From Panacibacter ginsenosidivorans (GTDB lineage Bacteria; Bacteroidota; Bacteroidia; Chitinophagales; Chitinophagaceae), in the NCBI RefSeq assembly GCF_007971225.1, contig NZ_CP042435.1, positions 1,801,501-1,865,500 on the forward strand: DNA of 64,000 bases, in the 5' to 3' direction. Shown in pieces: positions 46,968 to 55,424 of the stretch. Each line of letters starts with the position of its first letter. The first letter of the stretch is position 1. A model generated the notes under the pieces. The model was not told the origin of the DNA. It did no database searches and worked only from the letters and a program-made list of their open reading frames with translations. The translations under genes and the position numbers were made by a program.

Positions 46968-47077
46968 GTTGCGTCGCACTCTTGTACCGCTAAAACAATA
47001 TTCAGCTATGAAACCAAGAAGACACAAAGAAACACAAAATGGAATTCGTGTAATTCGTGCGCTAAAATTCGTGTTTC
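46968..47077 (+). repeat. interspersed repeat copy 22 (type A) with inner ACGAATT module
   Basis: Core 46968-46987 is a perfect GTTGCGTCGCACTCTTGTAC. The outer flank TTTTATGAACCGTGCA (46930-46945) and CATGATGCTTTG are conserved. The inner side (46999-47077) contains three AATTCGTG units and ATTCAGCTATGAAAC, homologous in reverse to the modules at copies 7 and 19. It sits inside the coxL-coxM operon gap. Confidence 0.87.
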
Positions 47078-47120
47078 AGTTCTCTAATTATTCATTGTTC
47101 ATTTTTAATTATTAATTATT

Positions 47121-47951
47121 ATGATACCAGTTGCATTCGATTATCAAAGAGCAACAACTGTTGATGAAGCTATTGCAGCTTTATCAGGCGACAGTAAAAT
47201 TCTGGCAGGTGGTCATAGCCTTTTACCTGCTATGAAACTGCGTTTAAGTCAACCGGCAAAACTCGTTGATATAACAAGGATTGCTGCCTTAAAAGGCATT
47301 AAAGAAGAAAATGGAGAAATTGTTATTGGCGCAGGCACCACACATGGCGATATAGCCAAAGATGATCTCATTAAAACTAAATTACCATTCTTTGCAGATG
47401 GCGCCTCTATGATCGGTGATGTGCAGGTACGTAATCATGGTACTATTGGCGGCAGCCTGGCACATGCAGACCCCGCTGCTGACTGGACAGCATTGGTGCT
47501 TGCTGCAGATGCTGCTATTGAGGTGCAAAGCAGTAGCGGTAAAAGAATAATAAAAGCCACAGATTTTTTCACCGGTTTATTTTCAACAGCACTAGAAGAT
47601 GGAGAAATAATCACAGCTATCCGTATTGCGGTTCCTGCTGCGGGTACTAAAACAAGTTACCAGAAATTTGTGCAACCCGCTTCAAGATTTGCGATTGTTG
47701 GTTGTGCAGTGATGCGGGCACCAGATGGCAAAACGAATATTGCATTTACAGGTGTAAGTGATAATCCTTTTCGTGATGCTGGTGCTGAAGCTGCCGTTTC
47801 AGGCAAAACATTGGATAATGCAACAATTAGCGCAGCAACCAATGCTGCTGCTGCAGGTGTAAGTATCATGAGTGATCACTATGCATCTGAACCTTACCGC
47901 AGGCATTTGGCAAAAGTATATTTGAAGAAAGCGTTACAGGCAGTATCTTAA
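47121..47951 (+). CDS. Mo hydroxylase FAD subunit (CoxM-like)
   Basis: 276 residues. IPVAFDYQRATTVDEAIAAL opens the domain; KILAGGHSLLPAMKLRLSQP is the FAD-binding AGGxS motif; IGDVQVRNHGTIGGSLAHAD is the second (TIGGxxAHADPAAD). RFAIVGCAVMRAPDGK and the C-terminal CO_deh_flav_C domain follow. It accepts electrons from CoxS and passes them to quinone or another acceptor. Separated from coxL by 209 bp with a repeat core, and followed by a terminator and another repeat core, so it stands alone between copies 22 and 23. Confidence 0.93.
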   Translation: MIPVAFDYQRATTVDEAIAALSGDSKILAGGHSLLPAMKLRLSQPAKLVDITRIAALKGIKEENGEIVIGAGTTHGDIAKDDLIKTKLPFFADGASMIGDVQVRNHGTIGGSLAHADPAADWTALVLAADAAIEVQSSSGKRIIKATDFFTGLFSTALEDGEIITAIRIAVPAAGTKTSYQKFVQPASRFAIVGCAVMRAPDGKTNIAFTGVSDNPFRDAGAEAAVSGKTLDNATISAATNAAAAGVSIMSDHYASEPYRRHLAKVYLKKALQAVS

Positions 47952-47975
47952 TAGTTATAGTACCGAAGATCTGTT

Positions 47976-48004
47976 AAGCGGCACTTTATTATTGTCGCTT
48001 TTTT
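47976..48004 (+). terminator. intrinsic terminator of the cox-like operon
   Basis: Eight-bp stem AAGCGGCA (47976-47983) and TGTCGCTT (47993-48000) with one G-T wobble, 9-nt loop, then TTTT. It lies 24 nt past the coxM stop. Confidence 0.8.
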
Positions 48005-48076
48005 GTTGAATTAAATACCGGTTACGAAAACAATAAGATTCATACATTTTAAAAAGCTGATTCATTGACCAGCCGA

Positions 48077-48096
48077 TGAAGTGATTGCGACGCAAC
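48077..48096 (-). repeat. interspersed core repeat, copy 23 (A/B hybrid)
   Basis: TGAAGTGATTGCGACGCAAC, then AAACGATGCCC and AAGCCGGTATCGTAAAAAT. Same hybrid form as copy 21. Its outer AAAAAT supplies the T-tract of the protease terminator on the minus strand. Confidence 0.75.
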
Positions 48097-48130
48097 AAAC
48101 GATGCCCGGAGAACTGAAAGCCGGTATCGT

Positions 48131-48167
48131 AAAAATAAGAAAGGCCGCTTTTTACAGCGACCTTTCT
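48131..48167 (-). terminator. intrinsic terminator of the metalloprotease gene
   Basis: Arms 48138-48149 and 48156-48167 form a 12-bp stem with one mismatch that is a G-T wobble in the minus-strand RNA. Loop of 6; the minus strand continues with TTATTTTTA. It lies 25 nt past the stop. Confidence 0.82.
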
Positions 48168-48191
48168 TTTGGGGAGATTACAAGCAAAATA

Positions 48192-51107
48192 TTATTGTTT
48201 CAGGAATTTAGACGTGTAAAATACTTCACCCGAAGCATCTTCTATTTTTATAAAATACATACCCTGTATTAATTTTTTCACATCGAGCTGTATATCTTTT
48301 TGTGTAAGAGTATTTCTCATGACCTGTTTTCCATTAACATCAAACACTTTTATAACTGCATTGACAGGCAGTTTTGTAATACTGATATTAAGTACAGATT
48401 GTGCCGGGTTAGGATACAACTTATTAAATGCATCACCCGCTAACGCAATCCCTGCTTTGGCGGCTGTACCTGTAGCCACTTTCAGTGTATAACAAACTGT
48501 GGTGCTTTTTGCTCTTTTATAGCCATAAGCTCTTGCATAATATGTGCCGGCAGATACAGTATAGTTTATGGTTTCAGATATTGTACCACTGTTTTGTGAA
48601 ATAGCTACCTGTGTTTGTGCACTATTGTATAATCGCAGGTCAAAATCTGCAGGAAGCGTGGTTAATGACACCGTAATAGTGCCACCTGTTACAAAAGTGA
48701 ATTTGTAGTAATCATTATCGGTGTTAGTACTGATGAGTCCTTTAACATCTGTGTTTAAAGGTATTAAAACGGCAGCACTGAATGATTCATTTGCTACTAA
48801 ATCGTAAGTGCCCGGGCAGGAAGAAGCTGCTGCTGTAGTAAATTGTGCCGCCACATAATTACTGTTTGAAGAAGAGCAATTTGTTCTTACTCTCCAATCG
48901 TACAAACTGGAAGCTGTTAAACCTGTTAGATTAACAGATATTGCGGTTGTGGCTGTTGCTGCGTTTATCCATGTAGAGGAAGAATTCAATTTATAATCTA
49001 CTGCATAGGACGAAGCGCCACTAACTGCTGTCCAGCTAACAGTTGCACCAGATGCTGTAATTGCGGAAGAAGCAAGGCCCGTTGGGTCTGCACAGGCAGG
49101 CGGTGTGCCGATAGTAAAGTTTGTATTTGAAATATCAAAGAAGATATTACCAACTGATTCAACTTTAATACGGCATGTTGTATTCTGAATGGATGGTAAT
49201 GTTATTAGTTCTGAACCATCATTAGGAGTATTGGCAGCTAACACGGTAGAGAAAGTTTGACCACCATCTGTAGATAAAAGAATATTTACGTTGGCACAAT
49301 TAACAGGTGTAACATTGGAAGATGCTACATTCCAGGTAACAGTTTGCTGCGAACCTGCTGCCCATGTTATTGCTGTATTAGGAGCAGTAACAGCAAATGG
49401 CCCTGATGTACTGTTGACGGTAACGATCATATTATCACTCTGGTTTCCGCCACCCCCGGTATGATTATCTTTTACCGTAAGGCGGAAATTTAATGTTCTC
49501 GCTACAGATGGCAACACTTCCCATTTATTGGCGTTAGTGCCATCTAGTATTGAACTTAGCTGTGGAAAAATTCTGCTTGTTCCTGTAACAGGTAAATAGG
49601 AACGGAATACCGGCCCTTTGGTTGTTGTAGATGTTGGGTATGTGTTGGAATTAGAACTTGTACCATATGCATCTAATTGCTCCCAGCAATAAGAAAGAAC
49701 ATCGGCAGCATCTGCATCGGAACCGGAACCCGTCAATATGAATGGCGTTGATTTTGGAATCGTAAAATCCGCACCGGCATTAGCAGTTGGAATATTATTA
49801 CCGGTTAAAGTTGCCACAGCACAACCCGAACCTGTACCTGTTTGTGTGTAGTCTGTTATCTGTTGAATGCTGATCGCACTAAAATAATCATCACTATGTG
49901 GCTGAAGATCGGTTGCACCTGTGATGCCTGCATATCCCATGATAGTTGAACCACTGCCAGGCTCTACCTGTGCGATAGTTCCTTCGCTGCTGAAAGTAAA
50001 CGTGTGATTGCCCCCAAACTGGTGCCCCAGTTCGTGTGTCCAGTAATCAATAACCAATGGATCTCCCTGCACATCTGTATGAGCCGTAAAGCCACTGCCT
50101 TTTGAACCGGATTTACAAACACAACCAATACAGCCGGCATTACCATTATTGCTTGCAGTTGAAGAAACCCAGGCAAGCAAATGACCCACGTCATAATTGG
50201 CACTACCGATAACGTTATCGCAGGTGGTTTGTGTGGCGCTGTTCCATACTGACGAACTTGACCATGGATCTGTAGATGCAGTGAGATAAATAATATTGGT
50301 TTCATTTGCTACCAGTACCATTCTTATTCCAAAATCTCTTTCATATACAGCATTTGCCCTTGTAAGGTCTGTATTTAAAACAGAAAGTACAATTGCTTTC
50401 TTTTCTGCATCTGTGCCTGTTGCACCATTTAATGCTGCAGTAGAAAATTCGCCGGTGGTGCATAACGCCAGGCGATATTGCCGTAGCTTTCCATCATTTG
50501 CATTCAGGTTACTAATACCACCATCTTTAATTTTTACAGAAGCCTGCAACTGGCTGTTCACCGCTTCATCCACAGAACAGTCAAAAGTTTGACGTTCTTT
50601 ATTTAGATTTTCCCTGTCGAAAACAATGTAAGAGTTAGTGCTCTTATCAACAGGATTAATGTAAATCGTTTTTCTGTCAGGAGAAATGATCATAGCATGA
50701 AAGCCGAGGGGTGAAATATCAAAACGGATTGTTGATTGCGGATGCTCAATTCCCTGGCCTGCATATGATTTGATATTTGGATACTTTTCTGCCAAAGCAG
50801 GTTCCATTACGGGTGCTTCCACTACACGGTAGCTTTCCATTTCGCCTTTTGAATTGGGAACACGAAAAATTAATGAGGAGATACCAGCAACAATACTTTT
50901 TTCAGCAGGTGCATTTTTTAAAGCTGATTGCATGCCTGCTTCATTCAGTTGAAATGTAATAAAATTCTCCGGCTTGTAATTGTGCTTAAACACTTCGGTG
51001 CTTAAAGCAGCATTGTCTGTACGTTTCCATAAACCCGACTGTACATTTTGTGCATTAGAAACCAGAATGCCCAAAGAGCATCCCATCATGAGGAAAAATT
51101 TTTTCAT
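48192..51107 (-). CDS. secreted reprolysin-like metalloprotease with FN3, PPC and T9SS type A domains
   Basis: 971 residues. A signal peptide (MKKFFLMMGCSLGILVSNAQ) is followed by a propeptide of about 200 residues. The zinc site HELGHQFGGNH lies near 355-365, with the Met-turn in TIMGYAGITG, of the metzincin (M12B-like) clan. A Cys-rich loop CIGCVCKSGSKG precedes the zinc site. A PKD/cadherin-like region is at about 420-560, fibronectin type III at about 672-755 (TASGATVSWTAVSGASSYAV), a bacterial pre-peptidase C-terminal domain at about 764-880, and a type A sorting domain from 896 (LYPNPAQSVLNISITKL). It should be exported by T9SS and digest proteins outside the cell. Monocistronic with its own terminator. 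Confidence 0.92.
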   Translation of the reverse strand: MKKFFLMMGCSLGILVSNAQNVQSGLWKRTDNAALSTEVFKHNYKPENFITFQLNEAGMQSALKNAPAEKSIVAGISSLIFRVPNSKGEMESYRVVEAPVMEPALAEKYPNIKSYAGQGIEHPQSTIRFDISPLGFHAMIISPDRKTIYINPVDKSTNSYIVFDRENLNKERQTFDCSVDEAVNSQLQASVKIKDGGISNLNANDGKLRQYRLALCTTGEFSTAALNGATGTDAEKKAIVLSVLNTDLTRANAVYERDFGIRMVLVANETNIIYLTASTDPWSSSSVWNSATQTTCDNVIGSANYDVGHLLAWVSSTASNNGNAGCIGCVCKSGSKGSGFTAHTDVQGDPLVIDYWTHELGHQFGGNHTFTFSSEGTIAQVEPGSGSTIMGYAGITGATDLQPHSDDYFSAISIQQITDYTQTGTGSGCAVATLTGNNIPTANAGADFTIPKSTPFILTGSGSDADAADVLSYCWEQLDAYGTSSNSNTYPTSTTTKGPVFRSYLPVTGTSRIFPQLSSILDGTNANKWEVLPSVARTLNFRLTVKDNHTGGGGNQSDNMIVTVNSTSGPFAVTAPNTAITWAAGSQQTVTWNVASSNVTPVNCANVNILLSTDGGQTFSTVLAANTPNDGSELITLPSIQNTTCRIKVESVGNIFFDISNTNFTIGTPPACADPTGLASSAITASGATVSWTAVSGASSYAVDYKLNSSSTWINAATATTAISVNLTGLTASSLYDWRVRTNCSSSNSNYVAAQFTTAAASSCPGTYDLVANESFSAAVLIPLNTDVKGLISTNTDNDYYKFTFVTGGTITVSLTTLPADFDLRLYNSAQTQVAISQNSGTISETINYTVSAGTYYARAYGYKRAKSTTVCYTLKVATGTAAKAGIALAGDAFNKLYPNPAQSVLNISITKLPVNAVIKVFDVNGKQVMRNTLTQKDIQLDVKKLIQGMYFIKIEDASGEVFYTSKFLKQ

Positions 51108-51703
51108 AATCTGTTTTGGTTTTAGTAAATGATGTTATTGCCTTTTACTTGTTACCGGAAAGCAATGAAACCGGTCTCATTAGTGATCGTTGCAGACATG
51201 CTCATGTGTAATCGCAGGGTAAGTGATATAATTTCTCAACAGTATTGGATAAAATTGAAGCTATAAAATTTTTATTTACTTACTCTAATATTAAAAATAT
51301 TTAATCCCGTTTGACTCTTGTCGGGACAAGATATGCATTACAATTAAAAGTTCAATGGTTGATGCAACACGCTTTTAAATTTTTATAAGCCCGTCAACAA
51401 AACTATTATCACCGCCTGTTGCGTCGCACACTTCAGGTTTCAGAAAAATGATGATCTTTTGGTAAGGCAATACATATATTGAACCCTATCATCGCTCAAA
51501 ATAATTACGGCAGTACAAGAGTGCGACGCAACGAAAGTCTGATAGCATTATAAATGCCGGGTGCCCAATCCATACAATTCCTGTTACAACCTGTACAGTA
51601 ATTAGTACAATTCATCTGATACTGTGTCAATTCATTTGCTGTATGGCCAAATAATTATAACGTCTTCTGTAAATTGCATAAAGGCATATGCCCGAATATA
51701 TTT
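51108..51703. other. 596-bp divergent intergenic region
   Basis: Between the protease (-) and LytS-type kinase (+). It contains the repeat pair of copies 24 and 25 (51418-51532) and otherwise no credible frame. Promoters for both divergent units should lie here, but I did not find a full consensus match. Confidence 0.5.
51418..51532. repeat. inverted pair, copies 24 (type A, +) and 25 (type A, -)
   Basis: Copy 24, 51418-51437, is GTTGCGTCGCACACTTCAGG, preceded by TTTTTATAAGCCCGTCAA. Copy 25, 51513-51532, is a perfect GTACAAGAGTGCGACGCAAC, followed by GAAAGTCTGATAGCATTATA and AATGCCGGGTGCCC. The interior is 75 bp, non-coding. Confidence 0.85.
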
Positions 51704-52759
51704 ATGAAGTTGCCGCAATACACACAAAAAGACTGGCTTATCATTGCTATAGCAATGCCTTTGTTTGTTTTTTTGGTAAATACGATACTGCTGGGTAGTG
51801 GCTATTTTAGTTCTTTTGGTGTTTTTATGTTAGCAACATTATTTGCAGCCATTATTCTTACTGTTTCCTGGCAATTACTTACATGGATTGCCGTCACACT
51901 GCGCAACCGTTTTCCTGATGACAAAGACATTCTAAAAAGATTAAGCATTGCAATATTATTGTTCATTATTATAACGGCACTTACGCTTACGATTATTTTC
52001 TGGCTATTTAGCCGTATTACTTTAATAGAACCATTTACTGACGATGCAAGATTGAAATGGGTGTTAATGTCTGGTGTGATCGTAAATATTTTTATAACAC
52101 TGCTGCATGAGGGTGTGGCCAATTTTGAAAAATGGAAGAAAACAATTACAGAAACAGAGTCATTGAAAACGGAATATATGCAAAGCAGGTTACTGGGATT
52201 GAAGAGCCAGCTTAATCCGCATTTTCTTTTTAATAGTCTCAATTCTTTATCCTGTCTTATACAGGAGCAACCGCAGCAGGCAGAAAAATTTTTAGATGAG
52301 ATGAGTAAGGTATATCGTTACCTGTTAAAGAATAGTGACGAACAACTTGTAACCCTTGAAACAGAATTACAGTTTACCAGATCATATTTCTATTTGTTAA
52401 AAGCAAGACATGGAGAAGGGCTTGATATGGAAATAAACATCAACTCCTTTCATAATGAAAAACAATTGCCACCACTTACACTACAGATACTGCTCGAATC
52501 TGCATTTAATATGAATGCAATAAGCAAAGAGCAACCATTAAAGATTGAATTGTCAGTGACAGATAATGGCTGGCTGCAGATAAAAAATAATGTGCAGCGT
52601 AAGATTACAGACAGCCTTGCAGACAGAAGTGGTATTCAGAACCTGTCAAAAAAATTCAGGTTGTTGTGTAACAAGTATATCATAGTTAAAGATACCGGCG
52701 AATACCAATTGATAACAGTGCCATTAATACCGGCAAAAGAAGCAATAACAATAACATGA
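51704..52759 (+). CDS. LytS-type sensor histidine kinase with degenerate N-box
   Basis: About 351 residues from the ATG at 51704 (a TTG-started frame begins at 51674). Four N-terminal membrane helices (about 10-140) lack a recognisable sensor domain. The His_kinase domain has LGLKSQLNPHFLFNSLNSLS with the phospho-acceptor His near 172. The ATP domain is unusual: where the N-box should read xVENAxKH, this has LLESAFNMNAISKEQ, losing the Mg-binding Asn, while the paralogue downstream keeps LLVENAVKHN. The G-box SGIQNLSKKF is retained. It overlaps the second kinase by 4 bp (ATGA). Probably a non-catalytic or weak partner in a kinase heterodimer. Confidence 0.85.
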   Translation: MKLPQYTQKDWLIIAIAMPLFVFLVNTILLGSGYFSSFGVFMLATLFAAIILTVSWQLLTWIAVTLRNRFPDDKDILKRLSIAILLFIIITALTLTIIFWLFSRITLIEPFTDDARLKWVLMSGVIVNIFITLLHEGVANFEKWKKTITETESLKTEYMQSRLLGLKSQLNPHFLFNSLNSLSCLIQEQPQQAEKFLDEMSKVYRYLLKNSDEQLVTLETELQFTRSYFYLLKARHGEGLDMEININSFHNEKQLPPLTLQILLESAFNMNAISKEQPLKIELSVTDNGWLQIKNNVQRKITDSLADRSGIQNLSKKFRLLCNKYIIVKDTGEYQLITVPLIPAKEAITIT

Positions 52760-53853
52760 ACCCGTGGCGGCCAACAAAGATCGAATGGATAACTTATTTT
52801 GCATTAATGCCTTTTATTGATGCAACGCTTAACTATTTGCTTTTTGGTGAGCGCATATGGCACGATGTATATATTTGGTTGTATTCTTTTCCGGTTATTT
52901 ATGCACAGGGATTTATATCATGGTATTTTCATATTGTGGCCATGCACCTCTACCGTATCTGGTTCCCGCTGATGAAACAAGCGGTGTACCGGTTAGTGCT
53001 TTTATTTTTTACTCATGTTGCGCTTACTTCCTTAACGTTTGCAGCGCTTTTTTACGGCTACGATAGGTTTCATTTTCTTGGGTATGTTTTTGACGCACAT
53101 AACCTGCAGATATCTATTCTTGCAGCAGTAGCATTAACGCTTATCGCTACTACAGCATGGGAAGCAGAGTACACTATTACCAAATGGAAAGAAAGCCTTG
53201 CTGAAAAAGAACAAATAGAACAGCTGTCATTACAATATGAATTTGAAACACTAAAAAGCCAGGTAAATCCGCATTTTCTCTTCAATTGTTTTAATACCCT
53301 CTCGTCATTAATTACAGAAGATCCTAAACAGGCCGAAGTTTTTTTAAATGACCTCAGTAAAGTATATCGCTACCTGCTGCGCAATAATGAGGACGGCTTA
53401 TCAACGCTTCAGAACGAACTTAATTTTATCAACTCATACTTTGAATTGCTTAAAACAAGACATGGCGATTGCATACAATTGCAAATAGAAGTGGACAAAA
53501 AGTATTACAATTACCTCTTACCCTCATTAACACTTCAGTTGTTGGTAGAAAATGCGGTAAAACATAATATCGTTTCAAAACAGCAACCACTTTCTATAGA
53601 TATTTTCAGTATGCCCGGCAATAAGCTGGCAATAAATAATAACCTGCAATGCAAACCTGCAAATGTCCACTCAAATAAAGTGGGTCTTTCCAATATTAAA
53701 CTAAAATATGAATTACTGCAGCAAACAGGTTTTAAAGTATTAGAAGACCCAAAAAATTTTACCGTGATATTGCCGCTTATCTGGAACCATACAGCCGATA
53801 AACAAATGGCCTTTGCTCAACAAAATGCAATCAATTTATCTCCAAACCAATAA
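52756..53853 (+). CDS. LytS-type sensor histidine kinase
   Basis: 365 residues. Four membrane helices (about 10-150) with no separate sensor domain, then a coiled-coil linker and the His_kinase block LKSQVNPHFLFNCFNTLSSL, followed by DLSKVYRYLLRNNEDGLSTL. The ATP-binding domain is intact: LTLQLLVENAVKHNIVSKQQ (N-box) and KVGLSNIKLKYELLQQ (G-box). A tandem paralogue of the gene before it, sharing the same region order and many identical segments. It should phosphorylate the LytTR regulator encoded 11 bp downstream. The signal is unknown; sensing within the membrane is likely. Confidence 0.92.
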   Translation: MNPWRPTKIEWITYFALMPFIDATLNYLLFGERIWHDVYIWLYSFPVIYAQGFISWYFHIVAMHLYRIWFPLMKQAVYRLVLLFFTHVALTSLTFAALFYGYDRFHFLGYVFDAHNLQISILAAVALTLIATTAWEAEYTITKWKESLAEKEQIEQLSLQYEFETLKSQVNPHFLFNCFNTLSSLITEDPKQAEVFLNDLSKVYRYLLRNNEDGLSTLQNELNFINSYFELLKTRHGDCIQLQIEVDKKYYNYLLPSLTLQLLVENAVKHNIVSKQQPLSIDIFSMPGNKLAINNNLQCKPANVHSNKVGLSNIKLKYELLQQTGFKVLEDPKNFTVILPLIWNHTADKQMAFAQQNAINLSPNQ

Positions 53854-53863
53854 AACATGTAGT

Positions 53864-54640
53864 ATGAAAATCCTGATAGTAGAAGATGAAGAACTGGCAG
53901 CAAAAAAAATAAAGAAAACACTGGCAGAAGTAGACCCTGTTGCAGAAGTAATTGCTGTTACAGAAAGCATACAGAGCACCGTTAACTGGCTTGAAGGTAA
54001 CCCTGCTCCGGATCTTATATTGATGGACATTGAATTATCAGACGGGCAAAGCTTTGAAATATTCAGCAGAACAAAAGTAAAAAGCGCAGTAATATTCACT
54101 ACTTCTTATGATGAGTTTGCGCTAAAAGCTTTTAAAGTAAACAGCATAGATTATTTACTAAAGCCTGTGCAGAAAGAAGAGTTAAGTGCAGCACTTGACA
54201 AATTCAAAAACATGACGGGCATCTATAAACCAACAGAAAAAACCGAACTGAATATGGATGCACTGGTAAAAGAATTGCAACAGAAATTACAACCAAAAGA
54301 TTACAGAAAAAGATTTCTTGTAAAGCACGGGCAAAAACTTGTGTCTATCGAAACAGATGATATTGCATACTTCTTCAGCGATGGACGTTTAAACTTTTTC
54401 AAAACATTCGACAACCGCAAATTTGTTGTTGATTATACCATGGATGAACTCGAAGACATGCTTGATCCGCAGCGCTATTTCCGCATCAGCCGCTCCTTCT
54501 ATATTTCCGTTGCCAGTATCGATCAGATACACGACTATTTTGGCAATCGCCTTTTGCTGCAGCTTAAACCAACCGTAGATAAAGAAACAATTGTAAGCCG
54601 CGAAAAAGTTACGGACTTTAAAAAGTGGATGGGGAAATAG
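53864..54640 (+). CDS. LytTR-family response regulator
   Basis: 258 residues from the ATG at 53864 (MKILIVEDEELAAKKIKKTL). Receiver domain: acidic pair Glu8/Asp9, phospho-acceptor Asp in DLILMDIELSDG, Thr/Ser in VIFTTSYDEFALKAF and Lys in DYLLKPVQKEEL. A linker leads to a LytTR DNA-binding domain (about 160-255): FLVKHGQKLVSIETDDIAYF, FKTFDNRKFVVDYTMDELED, YFRISRSFYISVASIDQIHD. It is the output of the two kinases upstream. Target genes are not evident, but LytTR regulators often act on nearby secreted-protein or transport genes. Confidence 0.95.
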   Translation: MKILIVEDEELAAKKIKKTLAEVDPVAEVIAVTESIQSTVNWLEGNPAPDLILMDIELSDGQSFEIFSRTKVKSAVIFTTSYDEFALKAFKVNSIDYLLKPVQKEELSAALDKFKNMTGIYKPTEKTELNMDALVKELQQKLQPKDYRKRFLVKHGQKLVSIETDDIAYFFSDGRLNFFKTFDNRKFVVDYTMDELEDMLDPQRYFRISRSFYISVASIDQIHDYFGNRLLLQLKPTVDKETIVSREKVTDFKKWMGK

Positions 54641-54684
54641 AAAAATATTTTTGTTACACGCTTTAGTATTTCATGGCATCGGTT

Positions 54685-54704
54685 GTTGTGTCACTCACTT
54701 GTAC
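54685..54704 (+). repeat. interspersed core repeat, copy 26 (type B)
   Basis: Perfect GTTGTGTCACTCACTTGTAC, preceded by TTTCATGGCATCGGTT. It opens the pair that encloses the frameshifted small gene (closed by copy 27). Confidence 0.88.
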
Positions 54705-54783
54705 GATTGGATGTTTGGGGAGCAGTGTTCTTGACATGCAAAAGGTTTTCAACAATAGATTAATAAAATCAGTGTTTAATCAA

Positions 54784-55256
54784 CTAAAATTTTTGATAAT
54801 TTTTTTCAACAAAATCCCAAAAAAATTCATTGTCGTAAAGCTTCAAAGGAAATGTTCGGGTGCTCTCATTTTTATTTATGCTAAATATCATCTCTTTAGT
54901 GTCAACTAAAATTGTGTCTCCCACTTTATTTACGTCGCTATCGTAAATCATTTGGTATAATTCTGCATTGTCTTCTTTGACTAAGCAGTAATAATTTTTT
55001 CTTTGCTTTCGTTCATCAACATAACTTTTGTTTGATGATAAAACCTTTACACCAACCACTCCAAAGCCATTAGAACTACTGCGGGTGCCTATATATTTTA
55101 TTATGCCAGTTAATTTTAAGTCTAAATTTTTAAAATACTCTTCTTCAGAAGAGTTGTCATTCGAGGTTTTTATTAGAACAAAATGACAAGAACTATTAAA
55201 GCCAAAAACGGAAAAACTATTCGAAATGTAATTGTGCTATTTTTCTTTTCAATCAT
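54784..55256 (-). pseudogene. small membrane-anchored protein gene with a single-base frameshift
   Basis: An ATG at 55256 starts a 27-codon frame (MIEKKNSTITFRIVF, then a hydrophobic helix LALIVLVILF) that ends at TAA. The next frame is open from 55236 to the stop at 54784 but has no ATG near its beginning; its only good start, GTG at 55059, would remove the N-terminal half. Adding one T in the run at 55180-55183 (AAAA on the plus strand) joins them into about 157 residues: an N-terminal membrane anchor, then SNDNSSEEEYFKNLDLKLTG and a beta-rich region (KNYYCLVKEDNAELYQMIYD) to the end. No family recognised. It may be a pseudogene, a sequencing error or a frameshifted product. It lies alone between repeat copies 26 and 27. 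Confidence 0.6.
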
Positions 55257-55315
55257 AAGCTTGTTGCAAAAGTAAATAGTGTAACCTTAACATCAATGCT
55301 GATTTATAATCTTGT

Positions 55316-55335
55316 GTACAAGTGTGCGACGCAAC
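55316..55335 (-). repeat. interspersed core repeat, copy 27 (type A)
   Basis: GTACAAGTGTGCGACGCAAC, one difference from the core. Followed by AAAAGCTTAATAGCATTTCA and CAGCTCATAAAAATAAAAA, which merges with the clpC terminator T-tract. Closes the pair opened by copy 26. Confidence 0.87.
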
Positions 55336-55370
55336 AAAAGCTTAATAGCATTTCAACTGCTCAGCTCATA

Positions 55371-55405
55371 AAAATAAAAAAGGTCACCATTTGCATGATG
55401 ACCTT
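55371..55405 (-). terminator. intrinsic terminator of clpC
   Basis: Stem AAGGTCA (55380-55386) and TGACCTT (55399-55405), 12-nt loop. The minus strand continues TTTTTATTTTTATGAGC, whose last part is the outer end of repeat copy 27. It lies 20 nt past the clpC stop. Confidence 0.82.
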
Positions 55406-55424
55406 ACTCATAAAAAATATTTAT

